A stretch of DNA of 64,000 nucleotides from Uliginosibacterium paludis (GTDB lineage: Bacteria > Pseudomonadota > Gammaproteobacteria > Burkholderiales > Rhodocyclaceae): contig NZ_JBDIVF010000010.1 in NCBI RefSeq assembly GCF_039631355.1, positions 43,082 through 107,081 of the forward strand. The letters run 5' to 3'. A model generated the notes under the pieces. The model saw nothing but the letters and a program-made list of their open reading frames with translations. It had not been told where the DNA came from and searched no databases. This document shows positions 1-8,005 of this stretch, piece by piece. Numbering within the stretch: the first letter of the stretch is position 1; each line of letters begins with the position of its first letter. The position numbers and the translations under genes are program-made.

Positions 1-282
1 CACCAGCCGGATCTGCTGCTCAACCAGGCCACGCCGCAAATCGAGTTCGAGGCCGAGATCCTCACCCACGACACTTGTGACGTTGAGATCCGCGTGCAGC
101 TCACCGAGCGCGTCGTGCTGCGTCAGAGTGATACCGGTGGGCTGATGGCCGAGCACCTGGCGGCACCGGGATACGACGTAACGCCAGCGGGCTACACCTG
201 GCAGCTCTTCCTGAAGGGTCAGGAAATCATGTGGCCGCCCACCGGCCCGCTGGACATTCCTACCACCGGAGCGCAGGCCTGA
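1..282 (+). CDS. R: P2 gpR-like tail completion protein (5' truncated by window)
   Basis: Reading frame 1 is open from base 1 to the TGA at 280-282, so only the C-terminal 93 residues are in the window. Residues such as QPDLLLN and VQLTERV match the pattern of phage P2 gpR, which completes the tail so that it can join the head. The stop overlaps the start of the next gene (TGATG), as expected for translational coupling, and the next gene is the P2 gpS homologue, which supports the call. The N-terminus cannot be judged. Confidence 0.75.
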   Translation, partial: HQPDLLLNQATPQIEFEAEILTHDTCDVEIRVQLTERVVLRQSDTGGLMAEHLAAPGYDVTPAGYTWQLFLKGQEIMWPPTGPLDIPTTGAQA

Positions 283-773
283 TGCCCAGGCTCGACGTCC
301 TTGAGGCCCGCCTCGCCGCCCTCATCGCGCAGACCGAACCGGCCGAGCGCCGCACGCTCGCCCGCGAGCTCGCCCGCCGCCTGCGTGAGCGTCAGCGGCA
401 GCGCATCGGCGCTCAGGTGAATCCGGACGGCACACCCTTCGAGCCTCGCAAGAGTCGGCTTGACGGCCTCCGCAATGGCCGCCTTCGCGCGCTCATCCAG
501 TGGAAGAACAAGGGAGCGATCCGCCGCCGCATGTTCGCCCGGCTCGCCACGGCCCGCTATCTCAAAGCCGAGAGCAGCGCGGATTCGGCCCGCGTCGTCT
601 TCACCGAGGCGGCCAGCCGCATTGCCACCATTCACCAGTTCGGCTTGCGGGACCGCGTTGAGCGGCGTCGCGACTCACCGGAAGTGCGCTATCCCGCGCG
701 CAGGTTGCTGGGGCTTTCGGAGGAGGATGAACAGGGCCTTCATGAACTTATTTTGATGCACTTGTCAAAGTAA
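282..773 (+). CDS. S: phage virion morphogenesis protein (P2 gpS-like tail completion)
   Basis: About 163 residues, starting at the ATG that overlaps the stop of the R-like gene. The N-terminal half is rich in Arg and Ala and predicted helical. The C-terminal part contains the HQFG and RYPARRLLG segments typical of the gpS/virion morphogenesis family. In P2, gpS works with gpR in tail completion. An upstream in-frame ATG at 231 would add 17 residues inside the R gene; the overlapping ATG at 282 is preferred because it gives normal coupling and family length. Confidence 0.85.
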   Translation: MPRLDVLEARLAALIAQTEPAERRTLARELARRLRERQRQRIGAQVNPDGTPFEPRKSRLDGLRNGRLRALIQWKNKGAIRRRMFARLATARYLKAESSADSARVVFTEAASRIATIHQFGLRDRVERRRDSPEVRYPARRLLGLSEEDEQGLHELILMHLSK

Positions 774-952
774 CGTATTCAAATAGATTGGACCTATCGC
801 AAGGCGTCTCTTCCACCTATATGGCAGTTTTCCACCGCACTTCCCATCGCTGCGCACACCGTTAAGAGCGACACGTGCCAGCCAAAAAATGCTTGGTGGT
901 GACATAGGCACGCGCGGCCGATCATTTGATTTTTCGAAGAAGGAGTTGCACG

Positions 953-1294
953 ATGGCTGAGGCATTCGAGGTTCATTCGGCGGCACGCACGCCAACCTCC
1001 TACCTCACCCTGTTGCTCGACAACGCCACCACTTACCTCGTCAAGGTGACGGTCTCCTACTTCGCCAACGGCGAAGAGCACATTCAGGAAGTCTCCGTGA
1101 GCGGACGGCGCACATTCACAATCCATGCCATTTCAATGAGTGCTGAAGACCTCACCATCGATCTGGACTTTGTAATGGGCGCCTCCCATTCCTTAAAGAT
1201 AGCAGCGCCCCGAGCAGCCTGGAGAACCGGGCAAGGCCATCTCAAACTCACCGGCGTATGGCCGGGCAACAACGACGCGCAGTGGATCGAGTAA
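953..1294 (+). CDS. orphan tail-module protein, paralogue A
   Basis: 113 residues starting at ATG 953, with an AAGGAG ribosome site at 940-945. I do not recognise the family. The protein is clearly related to the gene at 1780-2124: both share SYLTLLL(D/E)N near the N-terminus, K-x-T-x-SY, IQ-x-V, a central D/E-L-x-x-(D/E)L-rich strand, and (Y/Q)GHLKL(T/S)G followed by a terminal W. Predicted secondary structure is beta-rich, as in a small sandwich or fibre-associated domain (inference). It sits as an insertion between tail genes S and V and has its own leader, which suggests a moron rather than a core tail gene. Confidence 0.75.
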   Translation: MAEAFEVHSAARTPTSYLTLLLDNATTYLVKVTVSYFANGEEHIQEVSVSGRRTFTIHAISMSAEDLTIDLDFVMGASHSLKIAAPRAAWRTGQGHLKLTGVWPGNNDAQWIE

Positions 1295-1779
1295 TCACGC
1301 TCGAAGTCTGACGCACCTCACGCCCCCACCCCGACCTCATCGTCCTCAGTGTGAGGTACGGGGTCGGAAAATCGCCCATTAGTATGCTTGCTATACCAAG
1401 CATCGAGATCTTGAATCGATCCCATGTGAACAAGGCGTTCTACTCGACAGTTCGCCCTGATCGCAGACATGGAGACAGACAAAAAAAGTGCCACGGCATC
1501 TGTCGACAACGCCGACAGATGCCGCTGGGCATACCTCGAAGCCTTTCAACGAGCCCCATCCCAGAAGCCCTTCCTCTCGGTAGTGCTGCGCCAATTTGCC
1601 GCCCAATGGTCTGCTTGATTGAACAAACCGCACCCCCTTCAATCGAAGCAGCGACGAGCGGAGACTGTTCATCAGACCGCCCGAAGCACGCACCAAGATG
1701 CACTACAAAAACAGCCATGACACTAGTCGCGAAATGCGACGGGCATGGCTGAAAAATTCCACATCGCAGAGAGGGGCAC
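1295..1779 (+). other. intergenic gap between the two paralogous orphan genes
   Basis: No convincing gene. An imperfect hairpin at about 1328-1360 (CCCCG-a-CCTCA pairing with TGAGG-ta-CGGGG) may end transcription of the first orphan. Short open frames occur on both strands but show no family signature. An ATG at 1745 opens a 13-codon frame beginning MAEKF, resembling the MAEAF start of paralogue A; it may be a remnant of another copy or chance. Confidence 0.5.
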
Positions 1780-2124
1780 ATGCTGACCAATACCCACCCG
1801 CTCAACCCGCGCGAGGTTGAAGCTTCCTCGTACCTCACGCTCTTACTCGAAAACACCTGTTCCGATCACCTCAAGGCCACCATCTCCTACCAGGTCAATG
1901 CGATGACCCAGATTCAGAAGGTTTTTCTCCCGGGAGGGCGGAGCACTGAGGTCAATGGCATTTCGCTGGAAGCCTCAAACCTCCGGGTCGAGCTTGAATA
2001 CGAATATGGGGAACCGCTGCTGCTCAACGTACAGCACCCACGCAGCGCCTGGGAGTTCGGCTACGGCCATCTCAAACTGTCCGGCAATCGGACCGAGCCA
2101 CCCAAAGCAACCTGGCTCGACTGA
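1780..2124 (+). CDS. orphan tail-module protein, paralogue B
   Basis: 114 residues from ATG 1780, with a purine-rich GAGAGGGG site a few bases upstream. It is a diverged duplicate of the gene at 953-1294 (shared SYLTLLLEN, K-x-T-I-SY, GHLKLSG and a W-L/I-D/E end). Function unknown. It ends just before the late promoter box of gene V, so the pair would be read by transcription coming from the upstream head/tail genes or by a local promoter. No signal peptide or membrane segment is visible. Confidence 0.75.
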   Translation: MLTNTHPLNPREVEASSYLTLLLENTCSDHLKATISYQVNAMTQIQKVFLPGGRSTEVNGISLEASNLRVELEYEYGEPLLLNVQHPRSAWEFGYGHLKLSGNRTEPPKATWLD

Positions 2125-2140
2125 ACACCCGCCCCTCCTG

Positions 2141-2210
2141 ACGTTGTAAGCCCCCCAGCTCACAACACCCGCGCGCGCCTCTTCTCCCGCGCGCGCGGCA
2201 TCCTCGGCGC
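2141..2210 (+). promoter_or_regulatory. Ogr-type late promoter upstream of gene V
   Basis: An imperfect palindrome TTGTAAGC-N6-GCTCACAA at 2144-2165 is followed 56 bases from its start by a GC-rich segment ending in GCGGCA (2200). The same arrangement, with 27 of the first 28 bases identical and identical spacing, occurs before the sheath gene at 6676. P2 late promoters carry a TGT...ACA dyad near -55, bound by the zinc-finger activator Ogr. An Ogr homologue is encoded at 20311. A start site near 2210 would make the V message nearly leaderless. Confidence 0.7.
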
Positions 2211-2906
2211 ATGGATTCCCTGCGCCTTGCCGACCTCTCTCGCCGCCTCGAAAGCCTGATCCGCACCGGCACCATTGCCGCGGTCGATCTGGCTTCCGTG
2301 CGCGTGCGCGTGGCCTCCGGTGGCCTCACCACGCAGTGGCTGCCCTGGCTGGAGCAGCGCGCCGCCAGCACCAGCACCTGGGATCCGCCCGTCATGGGCG
2401 AGCAAGTGCTCCTGCTCTGCCCCAGCGGTGAGCCCGCCGCCGGCGTCGTGCTGCGCGGGCTCCATACCGACGCCGCCCCCCCGCCCTCATCGAGTGCCGA
2501 TGAGCACGTCATCCGCTACCCCGATGGCGCCGTCATCCTGTACAACCACGCGAGCAGCGCACTGCATGTCACCGGCATCAAGACCGCCACCGTAAAGGCG
2601 AGCGAGCTCGTCACGCTGGACGTACCCAAGACCCACATCACCGGAGACGTCACCATCGATGGCGACCTCCTTGTGCTGGGCCGCGCAACGATCACCAAGC
2701 TCTTGAGCTACCTCGCCGGGATGTTCGGTCAGGCCGGATCGGGCGCGGGCGAAGGCAACACCATCCACGGCCCCATCAATCAGACCGGGGGCAGCTTCAC
2801 CACTGATGGCGATGTCATCGCCAGCAACATCAGCCTCACCGGCCACGACCACGAAGAGCACGGCACCGGCGGGGGCATCACCAGCAAACCCAGAGGTGCG
2901 GCATGA
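2211..2906 (+). CDS. V: phage baseplate assembly protein V (tail spike)
   Basis: 231 residues, close to P2 gpV (211). The N-terminus (RRLESLIRTGTI, then GGLTTQWLPWL and GEQVLLLCPSGE) matches the OB-fold of the baseplate_V family. The C-terminal beta-helical spike ends with a His cluster, H-D-H-E-E-H at about 212-217, like the metal-binding tip of P2 gpV. It forms the membrane-piercing needle of the contractile tail. There is no Shine-Dalgarno sequence before the ATG; see the late promoter entry. The stop overlaps the start of W (ATGA). Confidence 0.92.
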   Translation: MDSLRLADLSRRLESLIRTGTIAAVDLASVRVRVASGGLTTQWLPWLEQRAASTSTWDPPVMGEQVLLLCPSGEPAAGVVLRGLHTDAAPPPSSSADEHVIRYPDGAVILYNHASSALHVTGIKTATVKASELVTLDVPKTHITGDVTIDGDLLVLGRATITKLLSYLAGMFGQAGSGAGEGNTIHGPINQTGGSFTTDGDVIASNISLTGHDHEEHGTGGGITSKPRGAA

Positions 2907-3262
2907 GCGGCATGAACGCCACCACCGGCCGCAGCCTCAGCGGGCTCGACCACATCCGCCAGAGCATCGAGCGCATCCTCACCACGCCGGTGGGTGCCTG
3001 CATCGAGCGGCGCGAGTTCGGCAGCCTCTTGCCCGACCTGATCGACGCCCCGCTCAACGACACCACCCTCATGCAGGCCATTGCGGCCTCCGCCGCCGCC
3101 ATCGCCCGCTGGGAGCCGCGTATCCGCTTGACGAGCCTGCGCGTCCATCAAGACCCCACCACCCCTGCCCGGCTCACCCTCGACATGGAAGCCACCGTGA
3201 TCAGCACCGACACCCGCGTCAGCCTCCAGCTGCCGATCAGCCTCGGAGGGCTCGCCGTATGA
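2903..3262 (+). CDS. W: baseplate wedge protein W (GPW/gp25 family)
   Basis: 119 residues with the gp25-like pattern: an I-x-R-I-L-x-T-P-x-G segment, then RREFGSLLPDL and later RWEPRI. This family forms a lysozyme-like fold in the baseplate wedge of contractile tails and is found in T4, P2 and type VI secretion systems. It starts at ATG 2903, overlapping the V stop by four bases, and its own stop overlaps the ATG of J, so V-W-J are translationally coupled. Confidence 0.92.
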   Translation: MSGMNATTGRSLSGLDHIRQSIERILTTPVGACIERREFGSLLPDLIDAPLNDTTLMQAIAASAAAIARWEPRIRLTSLRVHQDPTTPARLTLDMEATVISTDTRVSLQLPISLGGLAV

Positions 3263-4176
3263 GCGCCTTCTCCGCCGTCGATCTCTCCTTGTTGAGTGCT
3301 CCGGACATCCTCGAGACGCTGGACTTCGAAACGCTCTATGCCGAGCGCCGTGCGTCGCTTGTCGCGCTCTATCCTGCCGACGAGCAGGCCGCGATCGCCG
3401 CCACCCTGGCACTCGAGAGCGAACCGCTCGCGCGCCACCTGCAGCAAAGCTGCTATCGCGAACTCCTCTTGCGCGCCCGCATCAATGACGCCGCACGGGC
3501 CGTGCTGCTGCCGACCGCCACCGGCCAGGATCTGGACAATATCGCCGCCGGGCGCAACGTCAAACGCCTGGAGATCACCCCGGCCGATCTCACCGTCACG
3601 CCCCCTCTTGCGGCCGTCATGGAAGATGACGACAGCCTGCGCCGGCGCGTGCAGCTCGCCCCCGAGGGTTACACCACCGCAGGCAGCGAAGGCAGCTACC
3701 TCTTCCATGCGCTGAGCGCCTCGGGCCAGGTGCTGGATGCAGACGCCAGCAGCCCTTCACCCGGCGATGTAGTCGTGAGCGTGCTCTCCCGCGAAGGAGA
3801 CGGCGCAGCGTCAGCCGCCGTGCTGGCCGCGGTCTCGGCGGCACTCTCCGCAGAGGATGTGCGCCCCCTCACCGATCGCGTCACCGTGGTCCCGGCCGAG
3901 ATCGTGCGATACCCGATCACCGCGCTGCTCACCTTCTTCTCCGGCCCCGATCAAAGCGTCGTGCTCGCCAACGCCATTGCGGCGGCCAGGGCCTATGCCA
4001 CGTCCCAGCACAAGCTCGGGCGAGACATCACCCTCGATGGCCTCTACGCCGCTCTCCGCCAGGAAGGCGTGCAGAAGGTCACCCTGATTGAACCTGCCGC
4101 CGAGATTCCGATCGCACGCAATCAGGCGCCCTATTGCACGGCCATCACGGTCACGCCCCATGGCATCGACGAATAA
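3259..4176 (+). CDS. J: baseplate assembly protein J
   Basis: 305 residues, almost the same length as P2 gpJ (302). The start is ATG 3259 inside the W stop; a longer open frame reaches back to 2806 but would cover W. Visible family features are the N-terminal LLSAPDILETLDFE segment, the central TATGQDLDNIAAGRNVKR and EDDDSLRRRVQLAPEGYTTAG segments, and the (S/P)SPGDVVVSVLSREGDG strand. It forms the baseplate wedge with W and I. Confidence 0.93.
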   Translation: MSAFSAVDLSLLSAPDILETLDFETLYAERRASLVALYPADEQAAIAATLALESEPLARHLQQSCYRELLLRARINDAARAVLLPTATGQDLDNIAAGRNVKRLEITPADLTVTPPLAAVMEDDDSLRRRVQLAPEGYTTAGSEGSYLFHALSASGQVLDADASSPSPGDVVVSVLSREGDGAASAAVLAAVSAALSAEDVRPLTDRVTVVPAEIVRYPITALLTFFSGPDQSVVLANAIAAARAYATSQHKLGRDITLDGLYAALRQEGVQKVTLIEPAAEIPIARNQAPYCTAITVTPHGIDE

Positions 4177-4745
4177 TGGCATCGACGAGTAACAGTCTCC
4201 TGCCCCTCAGCATGAGCCTCCTGCCCCCCAACGCGAGCACGCTCGAGCGCCGCCTGGAGCAGGTGCTGGTGATCGAGAGCGCCTTGCCCGTCGAGCTGCG
4301 CCGCCTCATTGATCCTGAGACCTGCCCCGCGTCCTTCCTGCCCTGGCTCGCCTGGCAGGAGTCCGTCGATGAATGGCAGCCCGACTGGACGGACGCCGAG
4401 AAGCGTGCCGCGATTGCCGCCGCCTTCTACGTGCATTCGCACAAGGGCACGATCGGCTCGATCCGTCGTGCGCTGCAAACGATCGGCTATGACATCGAGG
4501 TCGTCGAGTGGTTTGCCGATGAACCGGTGGCGGCCCCCTACACCTTCCGCGTGCAGCTCACCGACATGAACGGGCACGGCGTCACCGAAGCGCTCCAGGC
4601 CCGGCTCATCAAGACGATCGAGCGCTACAAGAACGCCCGCTCGCAGCTCACCAGCATGACCGTGCAATCGGTCTCCTCCGGCCGGGTCTATGCCGGGGCT
4701 GCCTTGCAGGTGAGCGAAGTCATCACCATCGATCCCACCGCCTGA
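4176..4745 (+). CDS. I: phage tail protein I (baseplate)
   Basis: 189 residues starting at the ATG that overlaps the TAA of J. It carries the gpI hallmark CPASFLPWLAWQESVDEW, followed by a KRAAIAAAFYVHSHKGTIGSIRRAL-type segment (tail protein I family, P2 gpI 176 residues). It joins the wedge to the tail fibres. The order J-I-fibre is exactly that of P2. An alternative start 14 codons upstream lies inside J and is less likely. Confidence 0.92.
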   Translation: MASTSNSLLPLSMSLLPPNASTLERRLEQVLVIESALPVELRRLIDPETCPASFLPWLAWQESVDEWQPDWTDAEKRAAIAAAFYVHSHKGTIGSIRRALQTIGYDIEVVEWFADEPVAAPYTFRVQLTDMNGHGVTEALQARLIKTIERYKNARSQLTSMTVQSVSSGRVYAGAALQVSEVITIDPTA

Positions 4746-4755
4746 GAATTCGCCC

Positions 4756-5961
4756 ATGGCCTACACCACCCAGATCACCACCTACGGCGCGGCCGCCATC
4801 GCGGCGGCCATCGCGGCACGCAGCACGCTCAAGATCACCCACCTGTCGGTGGGCGACGGCAACGGGGCGGCCATCGTGCCCAGTGCTGCGGCCACCGCCC
4901 TCACGCGTGAGACCTGGCGCGGAGAGATCAATGGCAGCCGGGCCGCCGAGAACCGGATCACGATCGAGGGCGCAATCCCGGCAAGCTCCGGGGGCTACAC
5001 CATTCGCGAGCTGGGCCTGTGGGACAGTGCCGGCAAGCTCGTGGCGATTGCCGACTTCCCCGCCACCGAGAAGCCCGCGCCCGGCAACGGCGTGGCGCGC
5101 GAAACCCTGATCCGCATCGTGCTGGTGGTCAGTGACGCGAGCGCCATCGAGATCGTGCTCGACCCCTCGATCGCGCATCCCACCCTCGAATCCGGGGATG
5201 CACGCTGGGTGAAGCTCGCCGACAAAGCCTCGCAAGCCTCCGCCGAGGCCGGATCAGAGGCCGGCACGTGGATGAGCCCGCAGCGCACCGCCCAGGCCAT
5301 TGCCAAGCAGGTGCCGGCCGCGTCAGAAGACGCCGCCGGCCGGGTGGAGCTCGCCACGATCGCCGAGACGGTCGCAGGCGACGACACGGCGCGCGCCGTG
5401 CATGCGCGAGGCGTGAAGGCAGCGATCGCAAGCCACGTCGCCAGCGAACACCACTTCGCCACCGGCACGCGCTTGCTCTTCGCGCAGGCCTCCGCCCCCA
5501 CCGGCTGGACGCAGAACACCACCGACATGGCCAACAACCGGCTGCTGCGGGTGGTGATCAATGGCGGCTACGGTGCCGGGGGCACCCACGATCCGGTGGT
5601 CTGCAATGTCGTGCCCGCGCACACCCACGGTTTCACCACCGGCGGCATCTCCTCGGACCACTCCCACGATGGCTGGACCGGAGGCCAAACCAATGGCCAC
5701 GTGCACAACAGCACCCGAAACAAGTTTGTGGTGCTCGGGGCGGGAGAGTTTGGCGGGCTCCAGCATGGAGACCAGTTCTGGGACGAAGGCGGCATCGGCC
5801 GCGTCCCCGAAACGTCTGACGTGACCGCCGACCACGCCCACTACTTCCGCACCGGTGGCGTCTCCTCCAACCACACCCACTCCGGCGGCACCGACAACGG
5901 CTCCAGCCAGACCAACTGGCAACCGCGCTACCTCAACCTCATCCTCTGCCAGAAGAACTGA
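4756..5961 (+). CDS. tail fibre protein with His-rich C-terminal tip
   Basis: 401 residues. The N-terminal 150 residues match the P2 gpH/tail-collar N-terminal domain (TTYGAAAIAAAIAA, GYTIRELGLWD) that attaches to the baseplate. The middle is Ala-rich and low-complexity. The C-terminal 150 residues contain five H-x-H pairs (HTH, HSH, HVH, HAH, HTH) separated by Gly-rich loops and end in WQPRYLNLILCQKN. In T4 gp37 comparable H-x-H pairs coordinate iron in the needle-like receptor-binding tip. This tip presumably sets host range. Confidence 0.85.
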   Translation: MAYTTQITTYGAAAIAAAIAARSTLKITHLSVGDGNGAAIVPSAAATALTRETWRGEINGSRAAENRITIEGAIPASSGGYTIRELGLWDSAGKLVAIADFPATEKPAPGNGVARETLIRIVLVVSDASAIEIVLDPSIAHPTLESGDARWVKLADKASQASAEAGSEAGTWMSPQRTAQAIAKQVPAASEDAAGRVELATIAETVAGDDTARAVHARGVKAAIASHVASEHHFATGTRLLFAQASAPTGWTQNTTDMANNRLLRVVINGGYGAGGTHDPVVCNVVPAHTHGFTTGGISSDHSHDGWTGGQTNGHVHNSTRNKFVVLGAGEFGGLQHGDQFWDEGGIGRVPETSDVTADHAHYFRTGGVSSNHTHSGGTDNGSSQTNWQPRYLNLILCQKN

Positions 5962-5964
5962 AGC

Positions 5965-6351
5965 ATGACGAACGCATCCACCACGATCACCGGCTACCAG
6001 TACAACCCGGACACCGGCCGATACATCGGCCCCTATGCCTTCCCCAACAACCTGGACCAGGATCAGCTCCACCTTCCGCCCTTCACGGTGCTCGATGCCC
6101 CGGGCGAGGCGCCGGCCGGCCACACCTTCTACCGGGTCAATGACCGGTGGGAAGCCCGTGCAGCACTCACCGCCGCGCAACGCCCCCCGATCGAGGACTA
6201 CGCCCTGCTGCGTGAAGAGGCCATTGAGATCATGCGCAGCCAGGGCAGCTGGACCGAAGCGGACCAGGCCGCACTCGATGCGGCACGCCAGGCCAGTGCG
6301 GCCAGTGCCGCCCGTGCGGACACCCGCGAGGAGACCTCCGATGCCGCTTGA
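5965..6351 (+). CDS. putative tail fibre assembly protein
   Basis: 128 residues beginning three bases after the fibre stop. It opens with YQYNPDTGRYIG and contains FTVLDAPGEAPAGHTFYRVNDRWE, the pattern of small phage tail-fibre assembly or fibre-tip proteins (Y-x-x-x-TGEY and W-x-W-like segment), followed by an Ala-rich helical tail. In P2 the gene after the fibre (G) is its chaperone, so position supports the role. It may instead be a minor fibre-associated protein. The stop overlaps the start of the next gene. Confidence 0.6.
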   Translation: MTNASTTITGYQYNPDTGRYIGPYAFPNNLDQDQLHLPPFTVLDAPGEAPAGHTFYRVNDRWEARAALTAAQRPPIEDYALLREEAIEIMRSQGSWTEADQAALDAARQASAASAARADTREETSDAA

Positions 6352-6649
6352 GACCGTGCTCACCTGTCCGCTGGGTCACCGCTGCGAAGAGGCCCGCGAG
6401 GGAAAGATTCAGCGCTGCGCCTGGTTCATCGAGCTGCAGGGCCGCAACCCCAACACCGGCGAAGAGAAACCCGAGCGCGGCTGTGCCCTGCACTGGCTGC
6501 CGGTGCTGCTGGTGGAAACTGCAGGGGCTTCCCGCAGCACCTCGGCCGCGGTCGAGAGCTTCCGGAACGAGATGGTCGAAGGCAACCGGATGACGCTCGC
6601 CGCCCTCACGCAATCCGGCCTCCCGCCCTCGCTTCAGCTCGGTCGCTGA
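6341..6649 (+). CDS. small four-cysteine phage protein
   Basis: 102 residues from ATG 6341, overlapping the preceding gene by 11 bases. Cysteines at residues 9, 15, 26 and 48 lie in CPLGHRCEE, QRCAWF and GCALHW contexts and look like a metal or Fe-S site (inference). The second half is helical (AAVESFRNEMVEGNRM). Similar short proteins with this CPLGxxC...C...GCALxW layout occur near tail genes of several phages; I know of no assigned function. It is not part of the canonical P2 module. Confidence 0.7.
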   Translation: MPLETVLTCPLGHRCEEAREGKIQRCAWFIELQGRNPNTGEEKPERGCALHWLPVLLVETAGASRSTSAAVESFRNEMVEGNRMTLAALTQSGLPPSLQLGR

Positions 6650-6675
6650 ACCTGTTTCCCCCCTTTCGCCTCTCC

Positions 6676-6745
6676 ACGTTGTAAGCCCCCCGGCTCACAA
6701 CACCGCGCGCTCGCCCGGCCCACGCGCGCGCGGCACTCTGTCTGC
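6676..6745 (+). promoter_or_regulatory. Ogr-type late promoter upstream of sheath gene FI
   Basis: Palindrome TTGTAAGC-N6-GCTCACAA at 6679-6700, then a conserved GCGCGCGGCA ending at 6735. Positions match the promoter at 2141 base for base in spacing (offset 4535). A -10-like CACTCT at 6734-6739 would place the start site near 6746, giving a leader of about 26 bases with a usable GGAG ribosome site before ATG 6772. In P2 the FI-FII-E-T-U-D operon has its own Ogr-dependent promoter at this place. Confidence 0.72.
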
Positions 6746-6771
6746 GTACCCCACGCCTACGGAGACCCCAC

Positions 6772-7944
6772 ATGGCAGACAGCTATCACCACGGCGTGCG
6801 CGTCCAGGAACTCAACGACGGCACGCGCACCATCCGCACGATTGACACCTCCATCATCGGCCTGGTCGCGACCGCAGAAGACGCCAACGCCGCCGCCTTC
6901 CCGCTCAACACTCCGGTGCTCGTCACCAATGTGCAGGCCGCGCTCGCCAAGGCCGGCACCAGCGGCACGTTGGCCGCCACACTGGACGCCATCACCGATC
7001 AGGCCAATGCCGCCTGCGTGATCGTGCGGGTGGAAGAAGCCGACACCGAGGCCTTGCAGAATTCCGCCGTCATCGGCACCACCACGGCGGCCGGCAAATA
7101 CACCGGCATGAAAGCCCTTCTCGCTGCCCAGACCCAGCTCCAGATCAAGCCGCGCATTCTCGGCTGCCCGGGGCTGGATACGCCCGCCGTCACCGCCGAG
7201 CTCGCCAGCCTCGCGCCGAAGCTGCGCGGCTTCGCCTACGCCAGCGCCAACCACCTCGCCACCAAGGAAGAAGTCGCCGCCTACCGCGCCACCTTCGGCG
7301 CCCGTGAGCTCATGCTGCTGTGGCCTGACTTTCTTTCCTGGAACACCACCACCAGCACCTCGGAGCGTGCCTGGGCCGTGGCCCGCGCGCTGGGCCTGCG
7401 CGCCAAGCTCGACAACGAAGTCGGCTGGCACAAGACCCTCTCCAACGTGAATGTGGCCGGCGTCACCGGCATCGACCGCGATGTGTACTGGGATCTGCAA
7501 GAGCCCAGCACGGACGCCAACTACCTCAACAGCCACGAGGTCACCACGCTCGTCTGCCGCAACGGCTACCGCTTCTGGGGCTCGCGCACCTGCTCGGATG
7601 ACCCGCTCTTCGCCTTCGAGTCCGCCACCCGCACCGCCCAGGTGCTGGCTGACACGATCGGTGAAGCGCACATGTGGGCGGTCGATAAGCCCATGCACCC
7701 CTCGCTCGTCAAAGACATTCTCGAAGGCATCAACGCCAAGTTCCGCAACCTCAAGGCGCTGGGCTACCTCATCGATGGCAGTGCCTGGTATGACGAATCG
7801 GTCAATGACAAAGACACCCTCAAAGCCGGCAAGTTGTGGCTCGACTACGACTACACCCCGGTGCCCCCGCTCGAAGACCTCAACTTCCGCCAGCGCATCA
7901 CCGACTCCTACCTCGTCGATTTCGCTTCGCGCGTGAATGCCTGA
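6772..7944 (+). CDS. FI: major tail sheath protein FI
   Basis: 390 residues, P2 FI being 396. The N-terminal YHHGVRVQELNDGTRTI and later STSIIGLVATA-type start, the central PRILGCPGLDT, and the C-terminal NFRQRITDSYLVDFASRV region are characteristic of contractile sheath proteins. It polymerises around the tube and contracts to drive the spike. First gene of the operon from the Ogr-type promoter at 6676; followed by the tube gene FII. Confidence 0.95.
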   Translation: MADSYHHGVRVQELNDGTRTIRTIDTSIIGLVATAEDANAAAFPLNTPVLVTNVQAALAKAGTSGTLAATLDAITDQANAACVIVRVEEADTEALQNSAVIGTTTAAGKYTGMKALLAAQTQLQIKPRILGCPGLDTPAVTAELASLAPKLRGFAYASANHLATKEEVAAYRATFGARELMLLWPDFLSWNTTTSTSERAWAVARALGLRAKLDNEVGWHKTLSNVNVAGVTGIDRDVYWDLQEPSTDANYLNSHEVTTLVCRNGYRFWGSRTCSDDPLFAFESATRTAQVLADTIGEAHMWAVDKPMHPSLVKDILEGINAKFRNLKALGYLIDGSAWYDESVNDKDTLKAGKLWLDYDYTPVPPLEDLNFRQRITDSYLVDFASRVNA

Positions 7945-8005
7945 CCCCTCGCGGGTGGCTGCCAGCCTGCCGCCCGCCGTCTGAACCGAACCGGAGACCA
8001 CCCCC

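Noticed and set aside
1351..1752. 133-codon plus-strand and overlapping minus-strand frames between the orphan genes
   Set aside because: No ribosome site or family features, and competing frames on both strands.
2806..3258. N-terminal extension of the J frame
   Set aside because: Overlaps all of W in another frame; the ATG at 3259 matches the P2 J start and length.
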